A stretch of DNA of 41,245 nucleotides from Clostridia bacterium (GCA_017524615.1 JAFXVJ010000046.1:1-41245), one strand, 5' to 3'; positions 15,775-24,430 are shown, counted from the stretch's first letter. Notes: generated by a model not told the origin, from the sequence alone. Translations and numbers: made by a program.

Positions 15775-17793
15775 TCAGCCGATTTCCGCGCCGTCGGGCA
15801 TGATGGGATCGGCGGTGAGCAGCCGGAGGGTTTCGCTGCCGTCCTCGTTGACCTTCACAGCGGAGAGCAGCATGCCCTGGCTTTCGATGCCCATGATTTT
15901 CCGGGGCGCCAGGTTGGCCAGCAGGATCAGCTTCTTGCCGATCAGCTCTTCTGGGGTATGGAATTTGGCGATGCCGGACAGCACGGTGCGCTCCTCCTCC
16001 CCCAGGCTCAGGCGGAATTTCAGCAGCTTTTCGCTCTTTTCCACGCGCTCGCATGCCAACACCCGGGCTACCCGCAGCTTGATTTTCCCGAAATCGTCAA
16101 AGGTGATGCATCCCTCGGGGATCTCCGCCTTCTTCTTTTCCTTCTTTTCGGCCTTTTGCTCCTTCTTTTCCTGCTTGGCCTCCGCTTTTTCTTCCTTCTT
16201 TTCCGCCTTGCCGCTCAGGGCCTCCAATTCCTTCTGCACGTCGATGCGGGGGAACAGGGCCTCGCCCTTGCGCACCCGGAGCCCGTCCGGCAGGGCGCCG
16301 AAGCGCTCCAGGGATTCCCAGGTTTTCAGGGCTTCGTCGGCGATGCCCACCTGCTCAAAAATGCGCTCCGGTGTGGAGGGCATGAAGGGCCGGATCAGCA
16401 CGGCCACAAAGCGCACGCACTCCGCCAGGGTGAGCAGCACGTTGCCCAGCAATCCCTTCTTTTCCGCATCCTTGCCCAGCACCCAGGGCTGAGTCTGGTC
16501 GATGTATTTATTGCATTCGCCCACGACCTTCCAGATTTCCGCCAGCGCCTGGGAGAATTGCAGCTTATCCATCTGTTCGTCCACCAGATGAGGCAGCTGG
16601 GCGCAGTGGGCGCGAAGTTCATCGCCCACGGGCTCCGCGGCGGCTTGGTCCCAGGCGGGGATGACGCCGTCGAAATACTTTTCAATCATGGCCACCGTGC
16701 GGCTGACCAGGTTGCCCAGGTCGTTGGCCAGATCGGCGTTCATGCGGGTAAGGAAGGATTCGTTGGTATAGTTGCCATCCGCGCCGAAGGGCATTTCGCG
16801 CATGAGGTAATACCTGAGGGCGTCCACGCCGTACCGGGCCACGATGGGCTGGGGATACACCACATTGCCCTTGGATTTGCTCATCCGGTCCGCGCCGAAG
16901 AGCAGCCACCCATGGCCGAACACCTGCTTGGGCAGGGGCAGGCCCAGGGCGTGGAGCATGATGGGCCAGTAAATGGTGTGGAAGCGGACGATCTCCTTGC
17001 CCACCAGGTGAATATCCGCGGGCCAGTACTTTTGGAACAGCCCGTCATGATCTGTTCCGTAGCCCAGCGCGGTGATGTAATTGCTCAGGGCGTCGATCCA
17101 CACATAAATGGTGTGCTTGGGGTCGAAATCCACCGGGATGCCCCATTTCACGCTGGTGCGGCTGACGCACAGATCCTGCAGGCCGGGCTTGAGGAAATTA
17201 TTGATCATTTCATTGGCGCGCTTGGCGGGCTGAATGAAATCGGGATGCGCCTCGATGTATTCGATCAGCCAATCCTGATATTTGCTCATGCGGAAGAAAT
17301 AGCTTTCCTCCTTCATGGGCTGGCAGGGGCGGCCGCAGTCCGGGCACACCTTCTGGCCGTCCTTATCCACCAGCTGGGTGGGCGTCCAGAACGATTCGCA
17401 GGGCGTGCAGTACATGCCCTCATATTCACTCTTGTAAATGTCCCCCTGCTCGTAGAACCGGCGGAAGATCTTCTGCACGATCCGGGTGTGGCGTTCCTGA
17501 GAGGTGCGGATGAAATCGTCGTATTCGATGTTCATCAGCTTCCACAGATCCTGCGTTTCGGCCACGATCTTATCCACATATTCGATGGGCGTCACGCCCT
17601 GCTCGGCGGCCTTTTTCTCGATCTTCTGGCCGTGCTCGTCGGTGCCGGTGAGGAAATAGGTGTCATAGCCCTGCATTTTCCTGAACCGGGCCATGGTGTC
17701 CGCCGCCACGGTGGTGTAGGTGTGGCCGATGGTCATGTTGCCCGAGGGGTAGTAGATGGGGGTGGTGATGTAGAAGGTCTTTTTCTCAGCCAT
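15775..17793 (-). CDS. metG: Methionyl-tRNA synthetase
   Basis: Starting at ATG 17793 (AAAAGGAGAGG upstream) gives 672 residues. Class I synthetase that charges tRNA-Met. Visible: HIGH-type motif in YYPSGNMTIGH (about 11-21), a zinc knuckle with two C-x2-C pairs (CTPCESF and CPDCGRP), KMSKS as DRMSKSKGN, an anticodon-binding helical domain, a Lys/Glu-rich linker (about 530-565), and a C-terminal EMAP/Trbp111-type tRNA-binding domain (ITFDDFGKIKLRVARVLACE to the end). Length and domain order match the dimeric bacterial type. Expression is controlled by the T-box directly upstream. Confidence 0.97.
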   Translation of the reverse strand: MAEKKTFYITTPIYYPSGNMTIGHTYTTVAADTMARFRKMQGYDTYFLTGTDEHGQKIEKKAAEQGVTPIEYVDKIVAETQDLWKLMNIEYDDFIRTSQERHTRIVQKIFRRFYEQGDIYKSEYEGMYCTPCESFWTPTQLVDKDGQKVCPDCGRPCQPMKEESYFFRMSKYQDWLIEYIEAHPDFIQPAKRANEMINNFLKPGLQDLCVSRTSVKWGIPVDFDPKHTIYVWIDALSNYITALGYGTDHDGLFQKYWPADIHLVGKEIVRFHTIYWPIMLHALGLPLPKQVFGHGWLLFGADRMSKSKGNVVYPQPIVARYGVDALRYYLMREMPFGADGNYTNESFLTRMNADLANDLGNLVSRTVAMIEKYFDGVIPAWDQAAAEPVGDELRAHCAQLPHLVDEQMDKLQFSQALAEIWKVVGECNKYIDQTQPWVLGKDAEKKGLLGNVLLTLAECVRFVAVLIRPFMPSTPERIFEQVGIADEALKTWESLERFGALPDGLRVRKGEALFPRIDVQKELEALSGKAEKKEEKAEAKQEKKEQKAEKKEKKKAEIPEGCITFDDFGKIKLRVARVLACERVEKSEKLLKFRLSLGEEERTVLSGIAKFHTPEELIGKKLILLANLAPRKIMGIESQGMLLSAVKVNEDGSETLRLLTADPIMPDGAEIG

Positions 17794-17809
17794 GGGAATC
17801 CTCTCCTTT

Positions 17810-18134
17810 TTTGATGCGGCGGACGATGAAACGCCCCCGCACCGATGTGATTCGATGCAGGGGCGTAATTCTTTACGCGGTACCACCCTGGTTTACGCGC
17901 TTCTTTCCGGCGGGGCATTCCTGCCTGCCGCGTTGTGCGGTATCCTCCCGCCTTCTGAACGAAACGCGCCTTCATTCCGGCGGATATCGGCGCCGCCCGG
18001 CGCGGGCTGAACGTGCTTGCCCGCGCATGCTCCGGGGCCATGTTCCCACCCGCTCCGCCGCCGCGCTTCCACCGTCCGCGGCTCTCTTGAGGCATCATCG
18101 GGCAGTACTCTTCCCTTCCTCGCATGTGTTTTTT
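17810..18134 (-). promoter_or_regulatory. T-box leader of metG, Met specifier
   Basis: The conserved T-box AGGGTGGTACCGCG reads on the minus strand at 17876-17889. Stem I carries AGTA, AGAGAGCCG and the specifier context GGGAAC-ATG-GCCCCGG, with the AUG codon at 18039-18041, matching methionine and metG. The competing terminator stem is ACGCCCCTGCATCG paired with GATGTGATTC/GGGGGCGT (about 17829-17866). Uncharged tRNA-Met is expected to stabilise the antiterminator. The U-run after the terminator is short. Confidence 0.92.
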
Positions 18135-18163
18135 ATCTTACTGATTCACGCCTCAATTGTCAA
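18135..18163 (-). promoter_or_regulatory. Promoter of the T-box-metG unit
   Basis: The minus strand has TTGACA (18158-18163), a 17-bp spacer and TAAGAT (18135-18140). Transcription would start near 18128, just before stem I of the T-box. Confidence 0.75.
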
Positions 18164-18513
18164 GGGAAATTTCCGTTGATTTTTTACGGTTTTTCGCGGG
18201 AACGGAACAGGAAGGGCCCATCCGGAACAGCATGCGAAGAAATCCTCGGCGGGAACAGCGAAACGCTCTCCCTTTTCCACGCAGTTGGCTGCACGGCCGC
18301 CCGGACGGAATGATTCCGGAGCTCAGCGGACGCGCGGCGCGGAAACCCTGCGCCGACTGAAAAGAGACGCGCCCGGAGGCAGGATTTTCCTCTCACATGG
18401 CGAATTATAAATTCTTCCGGCCCCCGCTGCGGGGCGTAGCGCAGCAGTTATCCGGGATCAAAAGACACGCGGGACCGTCACAGCGGCTTTGCGCCGCAGG
18501 GAAAGGGATGGAC
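18164..18513. other. Gene-free intergenic stretch
   Basis: I find no RNA, repeat or convincing gene in these 350 bp. An A/T-rich ATTATAAAT at about 18405 could be a weak -10 for the following gene, but no good -35 is seen. Confidence 0.4.
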
Positions 18514-20526
18514 ATGAAACGTATCGGCATCGGGATCGCATGGATGTTTATCCTGCTCTTCTCCGTATCTTTGGCCGGCGCCGAGCAAGCCGCTCCCTGG
18601 CCGGTGGAAGCGCCGGGCGAGGAAGAAGCGATCACGGTTGAGTGGGTCCCGACAGAGGACCCCGCGCAGGGCTATATCAACAAGCACCTCTATCCGAACA
18701 GGCGCGTCAGCCTCTTTCGCGCGCGGCGCACGGCGGGGGATCGGCTGACGGACGACAGCCGGCGGCTGTATTTGCAGCTGCTCCCGCTGATTGCTCAGGT
18801 GGCCGCGGGCGAACTGGCGTCCACGGAGTTTGTCCTGCCGCCGGAGGATGTGTATGAAACCACCGCCTGGTCCAAGGAGGATCTGGAGGTCGACGTGCTG
18901 GTCGCGGACGGGCATTTTACAGCGGAAGCCATGGCCGCTGTTTCCGCCAGGCTCAAAGCCGTGAATCCCACTGCCGTCATCCACGCGCTGATGGCCGATT
19001 GCCCGTTTGAACTGTACTGGTATGACAAAACCATTGGCGCCGGCGCGCGCATTTCCTATCCGGGCTATTTCACCCGTGACGGAGAGACGGTGACGCTGAA
19101 TGGCAGCGTGACGGTCAAAATGACCGTATCCCAGGAGTATTCCGCCGGAGATTACCTGGTGGATACAGCCTACGGCCAGGGCGTTCAGGCGGCGGCGGAC
19201 AACGCCCAGGCCATTGTGGCGCAATATGAGAATTGCCCGGATGATGAAAGGCTGCTGGCCTATAAAAATGCGATCTGCGATTCGACCGCATACAATTACG
19301 CGGCTTTGAACGACGGCACGCCCTACGGCAATCCGTGGCAGCTGGTGTGGGTGTTTGACGGCAATGATGATACCAAGGTGGTGTGCGAAGGGTACGCCAA
19401 GGCGTTTCAGTATCTGAATGATTTATCGGCCAGCAGCGTCACGGTCCTTTCCGTGACGGGCACCATGAATGGCGGCCGCCATATGTGGAACATCGTCGCC
19501 ATGGACGACGGGCGGAATTATCTGGTGGATGTGACCAATTGCGACAGCGACATGTCGGGCTATCCGGATCAGCTGTTTCTGGTGGGCTGCGGCCTGGGCA
19601 ATCCCATGGAAGGCTATCCCGTCGCTGTCACGGGCGGGACCCTGACATATTGCTATGATGAAATGCCGCTCTTTTCGGAGGCGGATCTGACCCTGGCGGC
19701 GTGGAACTATGAGATGGACGGGCCGCCGGTGCCCAACTTGAGCTGCGCGCAAGCGGAGCTCTATGCAAACGAAGCCGTAACGGTGGCGGAGGGGTTTTCA
19801 GGCTGTCTGTATGACAGCCTCATCGCGGAAATCACCCGCGCTGACCCCGCGGGCGGGGAAGCGGAGCTCCTGACCCTGACGGCGGACGGCCCGCAGCAGT
19901 GGACCCTGGGACATATGGAGGCCGGGGAATACACCCTGCGGTTCTCGGGCGTGCGGGACGGCGTGCAGAGCGGCTGGACGGACAGCGAAGAGCTGTGCAT
20001 CCTGGGCATGGCGGAATTGGTGCCGGTATTCACCGTCAGCACGGTCCGGGGCTATGTGGGCTATCGCCTGGCGGTGCGCCTGCCGTCGGACGCGGATGCC
20101 GTGTATGTGCAGGAAACGGAGGAAGAATGGCCCTGCCAGGGACGGGATCTGCTGATCCCCCTGACGTCGGCAGGCTCCCAAACCTATACCCTGGCGCTGC
20201 TTTGGCAGGGAGAAGCCTCCGCTTTCGGGGAGCCCGTCACGGTGGAGGTGGCGGAGATGGGCGCGGGTACGCTGACGATCCCTCCGGGCACCGAAACCAT
20301 AGAGGATGAAGCGTTTCGGGGCTGCGCTGCGGCGCGGGTGACGATTCCGGATTCGGTAACGCAGATCGGGCTGTTCGCGTTTGCGGATTGCGAGTTTTTG
20401 CAGATCGCGGAAATCGGCCAGGCGACCCCGGACGAATCCGTCTTTGACAATTGTCCCCAGCTGGTGTATTGCTTCCAGGATACTGACCGGGGCTTTGCCT
20501 GCGGGCAGCCCTTTGTGGTGCCCTGA
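18514..20526 (+). CDS. Secreted transglutaminase-like protein with LRR tail
   Basis: Starting at ATG 18514 (GGGAAAGGG upstream; ATG 18508 adds two codons) gives 670 residues. Signal peptide MKRIGIGIAWMFILLFSVSL ending A-G-A-E. A central transglutaminase/protease-like domain has the Cys-His-Asp triad in VVCEGYAKAFQ, GGRHMWNIV and YLVDVTNCD (about residues 290-350). After beta-sandwich segments come one or two BspA-type leucine-rich repeats (LTIPPGTETIEDEAFRGC, VTIPDSVTQIGLFAFADC) near residues 585-640. Probably an extracellular peptidase or cross-linking enzyme on the cell surface. No sortase signal or membrane anchor at the C-terminus. The gene stands alone and ends with a bidirectional hairpin. 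Exact activity unknown. Confidence 0.82.
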   Translation: MKRIGIGIAWMFILLFSVSLAGAEQAAPWPVEAPGEEEAITVEWVPTEDPAQGYINKHLYPNRRVSLFRARRTAGDRLTDDSRRLYLQLLPLIAQVAAGELASTEFVLPPEDVYETTAWSKEDLEVDVLVADGHFTAEAMAAVSARLKAVNPTAVIHALMADCPFELYWYDKTIGAGARISYPGYFTRDGETVTLNGSVTVKMTVSQEYSAGDYLVDTAYGQGVQAAADNAQAIVAQYENCPDDERLLAYKNAICDSTAYNYAALNDGTPYGNPWQLVWVFDGNDDTKVVCEGYAKAFQYLNDLSASSVTVLSVTGTMNGGRHMWNIVAMDDGRNYLVDVTNCDSDMSGYPDQLFLVGCGLGNPMEGYPVAVTGGTLTYCYDEMPLFSEADLTLAAWNYEMDGPPVPNLSCAQAELYANEAVTVAEGFSGCLYDSLIAEITRADPAGGEAELLTLTADGPQQWTLGHMEAGEYTLRFSGVRDGVQSGWTDSEELCILGMAELVPVFTVSTVRGYVGYRLAVRLPSDADAVYVQETEEEWPCQGRDLLIPLTSAGSQTYTLALLWQGEASAFGEPVTVEVAEMGAGTLTIPPGTETIEDEAFRGCAAARVTIPDSVTQIGLFAFADCEFLQIAEIGQATPDESVFDNCPQLVYCFQDTDRGFACGQPFVVP

Positions 20527-20606
20527 GCGCGCGGGGCGCAGCCGGGGCAAATGAAGCGCTTGGGGACGGCAGAGATTTGGGATGGAGTTTCCGTCCTGAC
20601 GAAACC

Positions 20607-20647
20607 GAAGGAAGGGAGGCGTAACAGCGTTACGCCTCCCTTCCTTC
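20607..20647. terminator. Bidirectional hairpin between convergent genes
   Basis: A perfect 19-bp stem, GAAGGAAGGGAGGCGTAAC (20607-20625) and its complement (20629-20647), with a 3-nt AGC loop, between the stop codons at 20526 and 20682. A shorter relative (CCTTCCG...GAAGGAAGG) is at about 11025-11054. Confidence 0.7.
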
Positions 20648-20681
20648 AGCTTGGCAGGAGCACAAAGCCCCGGTAATCCCG

Positions 20682-21344
20682 TCAGCTTTTTGCCGGTTTT
20701 TCCTGTGAATCGATTATTTGAAGCAGATCGGACAGCGCCTGCAAACGGTAGGCTGCCCGCGCGTCCTCCTTCGCGTCGCCCATGGCCGCGCAGTCAAAGC
20801 CCCCGGCCACGGCGGCTTCCACGCCGGCATGGGCGTCCTCAATGACCAGGCACTGCCGAGGCGGAAGACCCAGCATCTCCGCCGCTTTCAAAAACACCTC
20901 GGGGTGCGGCTTGGAATGGGTGATGCAGTTGCCGTCCGCAACCGCGTCAAAAAAGCCGTCCAGGCCCATGCGTTCCAGGATGAAGGGCGTGTTTTTGCTG
21001 GACGAACCGATGGCCAGCCGGAGCCCCGCTTGGCGCAATGCGTCCAGGGTGCGCCGAACGTCAGCCGATAGATCCCGGGGCGTCATCCGCGCCAGCAGGG
21101 CCCGGTACAGCGCGTTCTTTTCCGCAGCCAAGGTGGCCTTTTCCGCGTCCGTGCAGACGCGATCGCTGCTGCGCAGAATAATGTCCAGGCTTTCCATGCG
21201 GCTCACGCCCCGCAGCTGGCTGTTCAGTTCCCGGTCAAAGGGAATGCCCAGCCGATCCGCCAGCGCCTTCCACGCCTGATAGTGATATTCGTCCGTGGAG
21301 CAGATGACTCCGTCCAGGTCGAAAATGACGCCCTGATATTTCAT
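20682..21344 (-). CDS. pgmB: Beta-phosphoglucomutase (HAD superfamily)
   Basis: A 220-residue cytoplasmic HAD enzyme interconverting beta-glucose 1-phosphate and glucose 6-phosphate. Motif I is VIFDLDGVICSTDEYH, with Asp9 as nucleophile and Asp11 as acid/base. The cap region NSQLRGVSRMESLDIIL closely follows the known beta-PGM substrate loop, motif II is IGSSSKN, motif III THSKPHPEVF, and motif IV LVIEDAHAGVEAA. Start at ATG 21344 with AAAGGAAG upstream. It is the third gene of a minus-strand operon (50 bp after the F5/8-type gene), implying that the locus yields beta-glucose 1-phosphate, i.e. an alpha-glucoside processed by an inverting phosphorylase not seen here. Confidence 0.92.
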   Translation of the reverse strand: MKYQGVIFDLDGVICSTDEYHYQAWKALADRLGIPFDRELNSQLRGVSRMESLDIILRSSDRVCTDAEKATLAAEKNALYRALLARMTPRDLSADVRRTLDALRQAGLRLAIGSSSKNTPFILERMGLDGFFDAVADGNCITHSKPHPEVFLKAAEMLGLPPRQCLVIEDAHAGVEAAVAGGFDCAAMGDAKEDARAAYRLQALSDLLQIIDSQEKPAKS

Positions 21345-21394
21345 GGCTGCGCTTCCTTTCCCTGTCCTCGGCGATTGTCCCAGGATGGCTGCCG

Positions 21395-21991
21395 TCATTC
21401 GTAGATGCAGATTTCCGCCGCCTGGGCGCCGCCCGTATGGGAGGAGGTGTTCAGGGTAAAGATGACCTTCACGTAAGCGGCCTGAACCGTATCAAAATCA
21501 ATGCGGATCCGGTTGCCGGTGGCGGCGTCGAACTGGTATTTTTGCGGGGCCGCCGCTTCCGTGAAGGTTTCCCCGTCCAGGCTGACCTGCACGGCGATTT
21601 CCTGGATGCGGGGCTCCCAGATGGAAGAGGGATTCAGGCACACCGCCACGGTGGACACGGCGAAGGCGCCCTGCAGATCGAACACAATTTCCGCCGGGAA
21701 GCCCTTGCTTTCCCAATAGGTGTCGGTTTTGCCGTCATTGACGTTTTTATCCACATACACATCGGTATGCGCCCCGGAAATCACCGGCTTCCCCTGGGCC
21801 AGGTTTTCCCCTTCCGGCAGGGGGATATAATCGTCCTTCGGATCGGGGAAACAGGGAGGACGCTCCGCCGCCGTTTGATCCGGCGCGGTGACAATGGTCA
21901 CGATGGTTTCGATTTCCTCTTCTTCCCCCAGCGCCGCGCAGGGAAGAAACGCCAGCAGACAAGCCAGCATCACGCACAAAGCCCGTTTCAT
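21395..21991 (-). CDS. Secreted F5/8 type C (CBM32-like) domain protein
   Basis: This 198-residue protein has signal peptide MKRALCVMLACLLAFLPCAALG, a short acidic/Thr-rich spacer (about 24-55), and one galactose-binding-like beta-sandwich (about 60-198): ENLAQGKPVISGAHT, NDGKTDTYWESKG, IVFDLQGAFAVSTVAV, and an ending AAEICIYE typical of discoidin domains. No catalytic domain is present, so it probably binds carbohydrate at or near the surface. It lies 16 bp after the beta-helix enzyme gene and 50 bp before pgmB, and AAGGAGAG precedes its ATG. The ligand is unknown. Confidence 0.85.
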   Translation of the reverse strand: MKRALCVMLACLLAFLPCAALGEEEEIETIVTIVTAPDQTAAERPPCFPDPKDDYIPLPEGENLAQGKPVISGAHTDVYVDKNVNDGKTDTYWESKGFPAEIVFDLQGAFAVSTVAVCLNPSSIWEPRIQEIAVQVSLDGETFTEAAAPQKYQFDAATGNRIRIDFDTVQAAYVKVIFTLNTSSHTGGAQAAEICIYE

Positions 21992-22007
21992 GCCTATCTC
22001 TCCTTCC

Positions 22008-23468
22008 TCACTCGATCACGATCCCATCGCAGTACGCATCGATGGAAAGCTTCATTTCTTTCAGGGTGGTGACGGGGTTGCCCAGGATGGTGACGCCCCG
22101 CAGCGTCACGTTGGTGATCATGTTGTCCTCGCTCTGGCCGGAAAAGCGGGAAGCGGGCACCTTGCCGTTTTCCGTGTGGATCACGGTCAGGCCGTCGATG
22201 AGCACGTTGTCGATGGAGCCGAATTCATCCCGCACGGTGGACCAGCGGGAATTCTGCAGCGTCATTTCCATCAGTTCCTTGTTGATGCCGTTATCCCCCT
22301 GCATGAAGGCGTTTTCCACCACGATGTTCCGATAGGTGATGCCGTGCACGAAGGCGTCGTCGCTGTTGTGGATGCTGATGACGGGCTTGTGGAAATTGTA
22401 GAGCACCGTGATATCCTCGAACAGCACGTCGCTGATCTCCGGGTCCAGGGTCAGGCCCTTGTCCGTCTCATATCCGATTTCCATGGACTGCGCCAGGTCG
22501 GTCCACACCTGGATATTCTTGAATGTGATGCCTTTGGTGGAGCCGGAATAATTCTTGAGCACCAGGCTGTCGTCCCAGGTGCGGGCAAAGCTGTTGGTGA
22601 CGGTGTGATCGGTGCAGGACTGGAAGGTGAAGCCGTCTCCGTTCTGCCGGCCGGAAATGATTTTGACATTGTCTATGCGAACGTTCCTGGAGGAATAGGA
22701 ATTCAGGTTCCAGCAGTTGGAATTAACGATGCCGATGCCCTCCACCGTCACATTTTTGGAATGATCCAGATGGATGGGCACCCGGGCGGAGGAGCCCGCC
22801 TGAACCCACGCCGGATAATCGCTGCCGTCGATGAGCCCCCGGCCGCAGATGCGCACGTTATCCGCCTGGCTGACGGAAATGACGGAATGAAGCACCGCGC
22901 CGCCGGACAGATACAGCGTCTGGTTGCTTTGCAGGGCAATGGCGTCTATGGTCCATTCCCCCGGGCCGATCCAGAATACGTTGGGATCGTCCCGGTCCGG
23001 CACGTCCGTCTCCAGGGGATTGGCGAAAATGTGCAGGGCTTTGTTCACACTGCCGTTGAATACCACCGTGTACTGGCCCGGCTCCGTAATGGCAAAGCGA
23101 ACCTCGCCGTCCCTGACCTCCGGCGTGATGCCCCAGGCGTAGGGCTGCACCACGGCGCTTTCCACCGCGTTGGGCAATCCCGGCATCCGGATGCTGATGA
23201 CGGCCCTGCCCTCAAAATCAAAGTAGGTCATGGGGGTGGTGGTGGGCAGGCTGGTGTCGCTGTAGATGTGCTGATGGTTGACCATCACATCGTACACAAA
23301 AAGGTCATAGCCATTGACGCTGACGGAAGCGATGGGGGAGCTTTCCATGGTTTTGGGCCCTTCATAGATCGTCAGCCTCGTCGTCTCGCCCCGGGCCGTT
23401 CCCAGGGATGTCCATGCCCCAAGGCAGATCAGTGTACAGGCAATCACAAGAAGGATGGCTTTTCTCAT
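22008..23468 (-). CDS. Secreted right-handed beta-helix glycoside hydrolase (GH28/GH49-like)
   Basis: Starting at ATG 23468 (AGGAGG upstream) gives 486 residues. Signal peptide (about 1-27), N-terminal beta-sandwich (about 30-145, to ALHIFANPLE), then a pectate-lyase-type parallel beta-helix with repeated strand-turn units (VRICGRGLIDGSD, VTVEGIGIVNSNCWN, VRIDNVKIISG). Acid residues sit at the positions used by inverting beta-helix hydrolases: NGDGFTF and, downstream, WDDSLVLKNYSG. The GHG motif of true polygalacturonases is not evident, and the pairing with beta-phosphoglucomutase suits an alpha-glucan, so GH49 (dextranase-like) is as plausible as GH28. First gene of an operon repressed through the operator at 23498-23515. 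Confidence 0.8.
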   Translation of the reverse strand: MRKAILLVIACTLICLGAWTSLGTARGETTRLTIYEGPKTMESSPIASVSVNGYDLFVYDVMVNHQHIYSDTSLPTTTPMTYFDFEGRAVISIRMPGLPNAVESAVVQPYAWGITPEVRDGEVRFAITEPGQYTVVFNGSVNKALHIFANPLETDVPDRDDPNVFWIGPGEWTIDAIALQSNQTLYLSGGAVLHSVISVSQADNVRICGRGLIDGSDYPAWVQAGSSARVPIHLDHSKNVTVEGIGIVNSNCWNLNSYSSRNVRIDNVKIISGRQNGDGFTFQSCTDHTVTNSFARTWDDSLVLKNYSGSTKGITFKNIQVWTDLAQSMEIGYETDKGLTLDPEISDVLFEDITVLYNFHKPVISIHNSDDAFVHGITYRNIVVENAFMQGDNGINKELMEMTLQNSRWSTVRDEFGSIDNVLIDGLTVIHTENGKVPASRFSGQSEDNMITNVTLRGVTILGNPVTTLKEMKLSIDAYCDGIVIE

Positions 23469-23497
23469 CTGCAAATGTCCTCCTGTTCCTTATATAA

Positions 23498-23515
23498 AGG
23501 TTTAACGCTAAACCT
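23498..23515 (-). promoter_or_regulatory. Operator 1 (LacI-type, beta-helix operon)
   Basis: AGGTTTAACGCTAAACCT is an 18-bp near-palindrome with the CG centre expected for LacI-family sites. It lies just downstream of the minus-strand -10, over the expected start of transcription, and is the exact reverse complement of operator 2. Confidence 0.85.
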
Positions 23516-23525
23516 TTCTGACCCT

Positions 23526-23554
23526 ATTATACATGCAAACAAGCAATTGAGCAA
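23526..23554 (-). promoter_or_regulatory. Promoter of the beta-helix/F5-8/pgmB operon
   Basis: Minus strand: TTGCTC (23549-23554), 17-bp spacer, TATAAT (23526-23531). The -10 lies 10 bp from operator 1. Confidence 0.7.
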
Positions 23555-23597
23555 GACAAAACGGAAAAATTTTTCCCAAATTTTTTATTTTTTCCAC

Positions 23598-23627
23598 TTG
23601 ACAGGCTTGCGGGCGGCATGCTATAAT
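23598..23627 (+). promoter_or_regulatory. Promoter of the small secreted protein gene
   Basis: Perfect TTGACA (23598-23603) and TATAAT (23622-23627) with an 18-bp spacer, followed by operator 2 at 23641. Confidence 0.9.
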
Positions 23628-23640
23628 CAAACCAACAAAT

Positions 23641-23658
23641 AGGTTTAGCGTTAAACCT
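23641..23658 (+). promoter_or_regulatory. Operator 2 (LacI-type, secreted protein gene)
   Basis: AGGTTTAGCGTTAAACCT, the exact reverse complement of operator 1, placed 13 bp after the -10. With operator 1 it makes a symmetrical divergent control region; centres are 143 bp apart, which would allow DNA looping. Confidence 0.85.
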
Positions 23659-23689
23659 ATCCAATATCAATTCATGGAGGAGAAAGTGT

Positions 23690-24415
23690 ATGAAAAAGTT
23701 CCTTTCCATCATCCTGGCTGCCATGATGCTGCTGGCCATGGCTGCCCCCGCCATGGCGGAGGGTGAAACCTTCCTGTGGGACAACTTCGACGACCGCGAT
23801 CCCAATGCCAAGCCCGAGCTGGCGCCCAACGGCGTTCAGATCTGGTGGGACAACTGGGCCAACCTGCGCGCCAAGAATGAAGAAGGCGCCCTCAAGATCG
23901 ACTATCGTCCCAAGGCTTTCGATCCCGAGGACTACGAGAATGAAGACGAATACTTCGCTCATGCCGCCGACTGGATGGGCAACTGGGGCGAAGCGGTGAA
24001 CATGTGGGCCCTGGATGGCATCTCCTGGTGCAAATACCTGACCATCCGGGTCAAGGGCGCTGAAGGCGGCGAAGAAAAGAAGCTGATCATGGACTGGCAT
24101 CCCGAAGATTCCCGGTTCTATGCCGCCCGTTTCTCTGATCTGGTGCTGGCCGACGGCACCCATCCCGTGATCACCACCGATTGGCAGGATCTGGTGATCG
24201 ACCTGGAGGCTTCCGGCTTCCCGGGCATGACCAACGCCTTCCACATCCGCGCTTTCGCCAAGTGCGTGATCTGGGTGGATGAAATCACCTTCTCCGAAGC
24301 CGTGGCTCCCATCGACGCTTCCAGCCAGGAGACCATTCTGGCCGGCATGACCGTCGAAGAAACCGGCAAGCCCGGCGATCTGCCCATCCGGGACTTCCTG
24401 GCTGAGCTCGAATAA
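23690..24415 (+). CDS. Small secreted CIA30/CBM-like protein
   Basis: This 241-residue protein has signal peptide MKKFLSIILAAMMLLAMAA ending A-M-A-E, then a single beta-sandwich resembling CIA30 / family 11 carbohydrate-binding domains: an opening FLWDNFDDRD, a middle LTIRVKGAEGGEE, and a closing VIWVDEITFSEA. Tryptophans and aromatics are abundant (about 8 Trp), as in carbohydrate-binding faces. The last 35 residues are likely unstructured. No catalytic domain or anchor. A perfect consensus promoter, strong GGAGGA site and terminator point to high expression when derepressed. It may capture the polysaccharide attacked by the divergent beta-helix enzyme. No exact family match is certain. Confidence 0.75.
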   Translation: MKKFLSIILAAMMLLAMAAPAMAEGETFLWDNFDDRDPNAKPELAPNGVQIWWDNWANLRAKNEEGALKIDYRPKAFDPEDYENEDEYFAHAADWMGNWGEAVNMWALDGISWCKYLTIRVKGAEGGEEKKLIMDWHPEDSRFYAARFSDLVLADGTHPVITTDWQDLVIDLEASGFPGMTNAFHIRAFAKCVIWVDEITFSEAVAPIDASSQETILAGMTVEETGKPGDLPIRDFLAELE

Positions 24416-24430
24416 TCCGGCGTCATCCTG

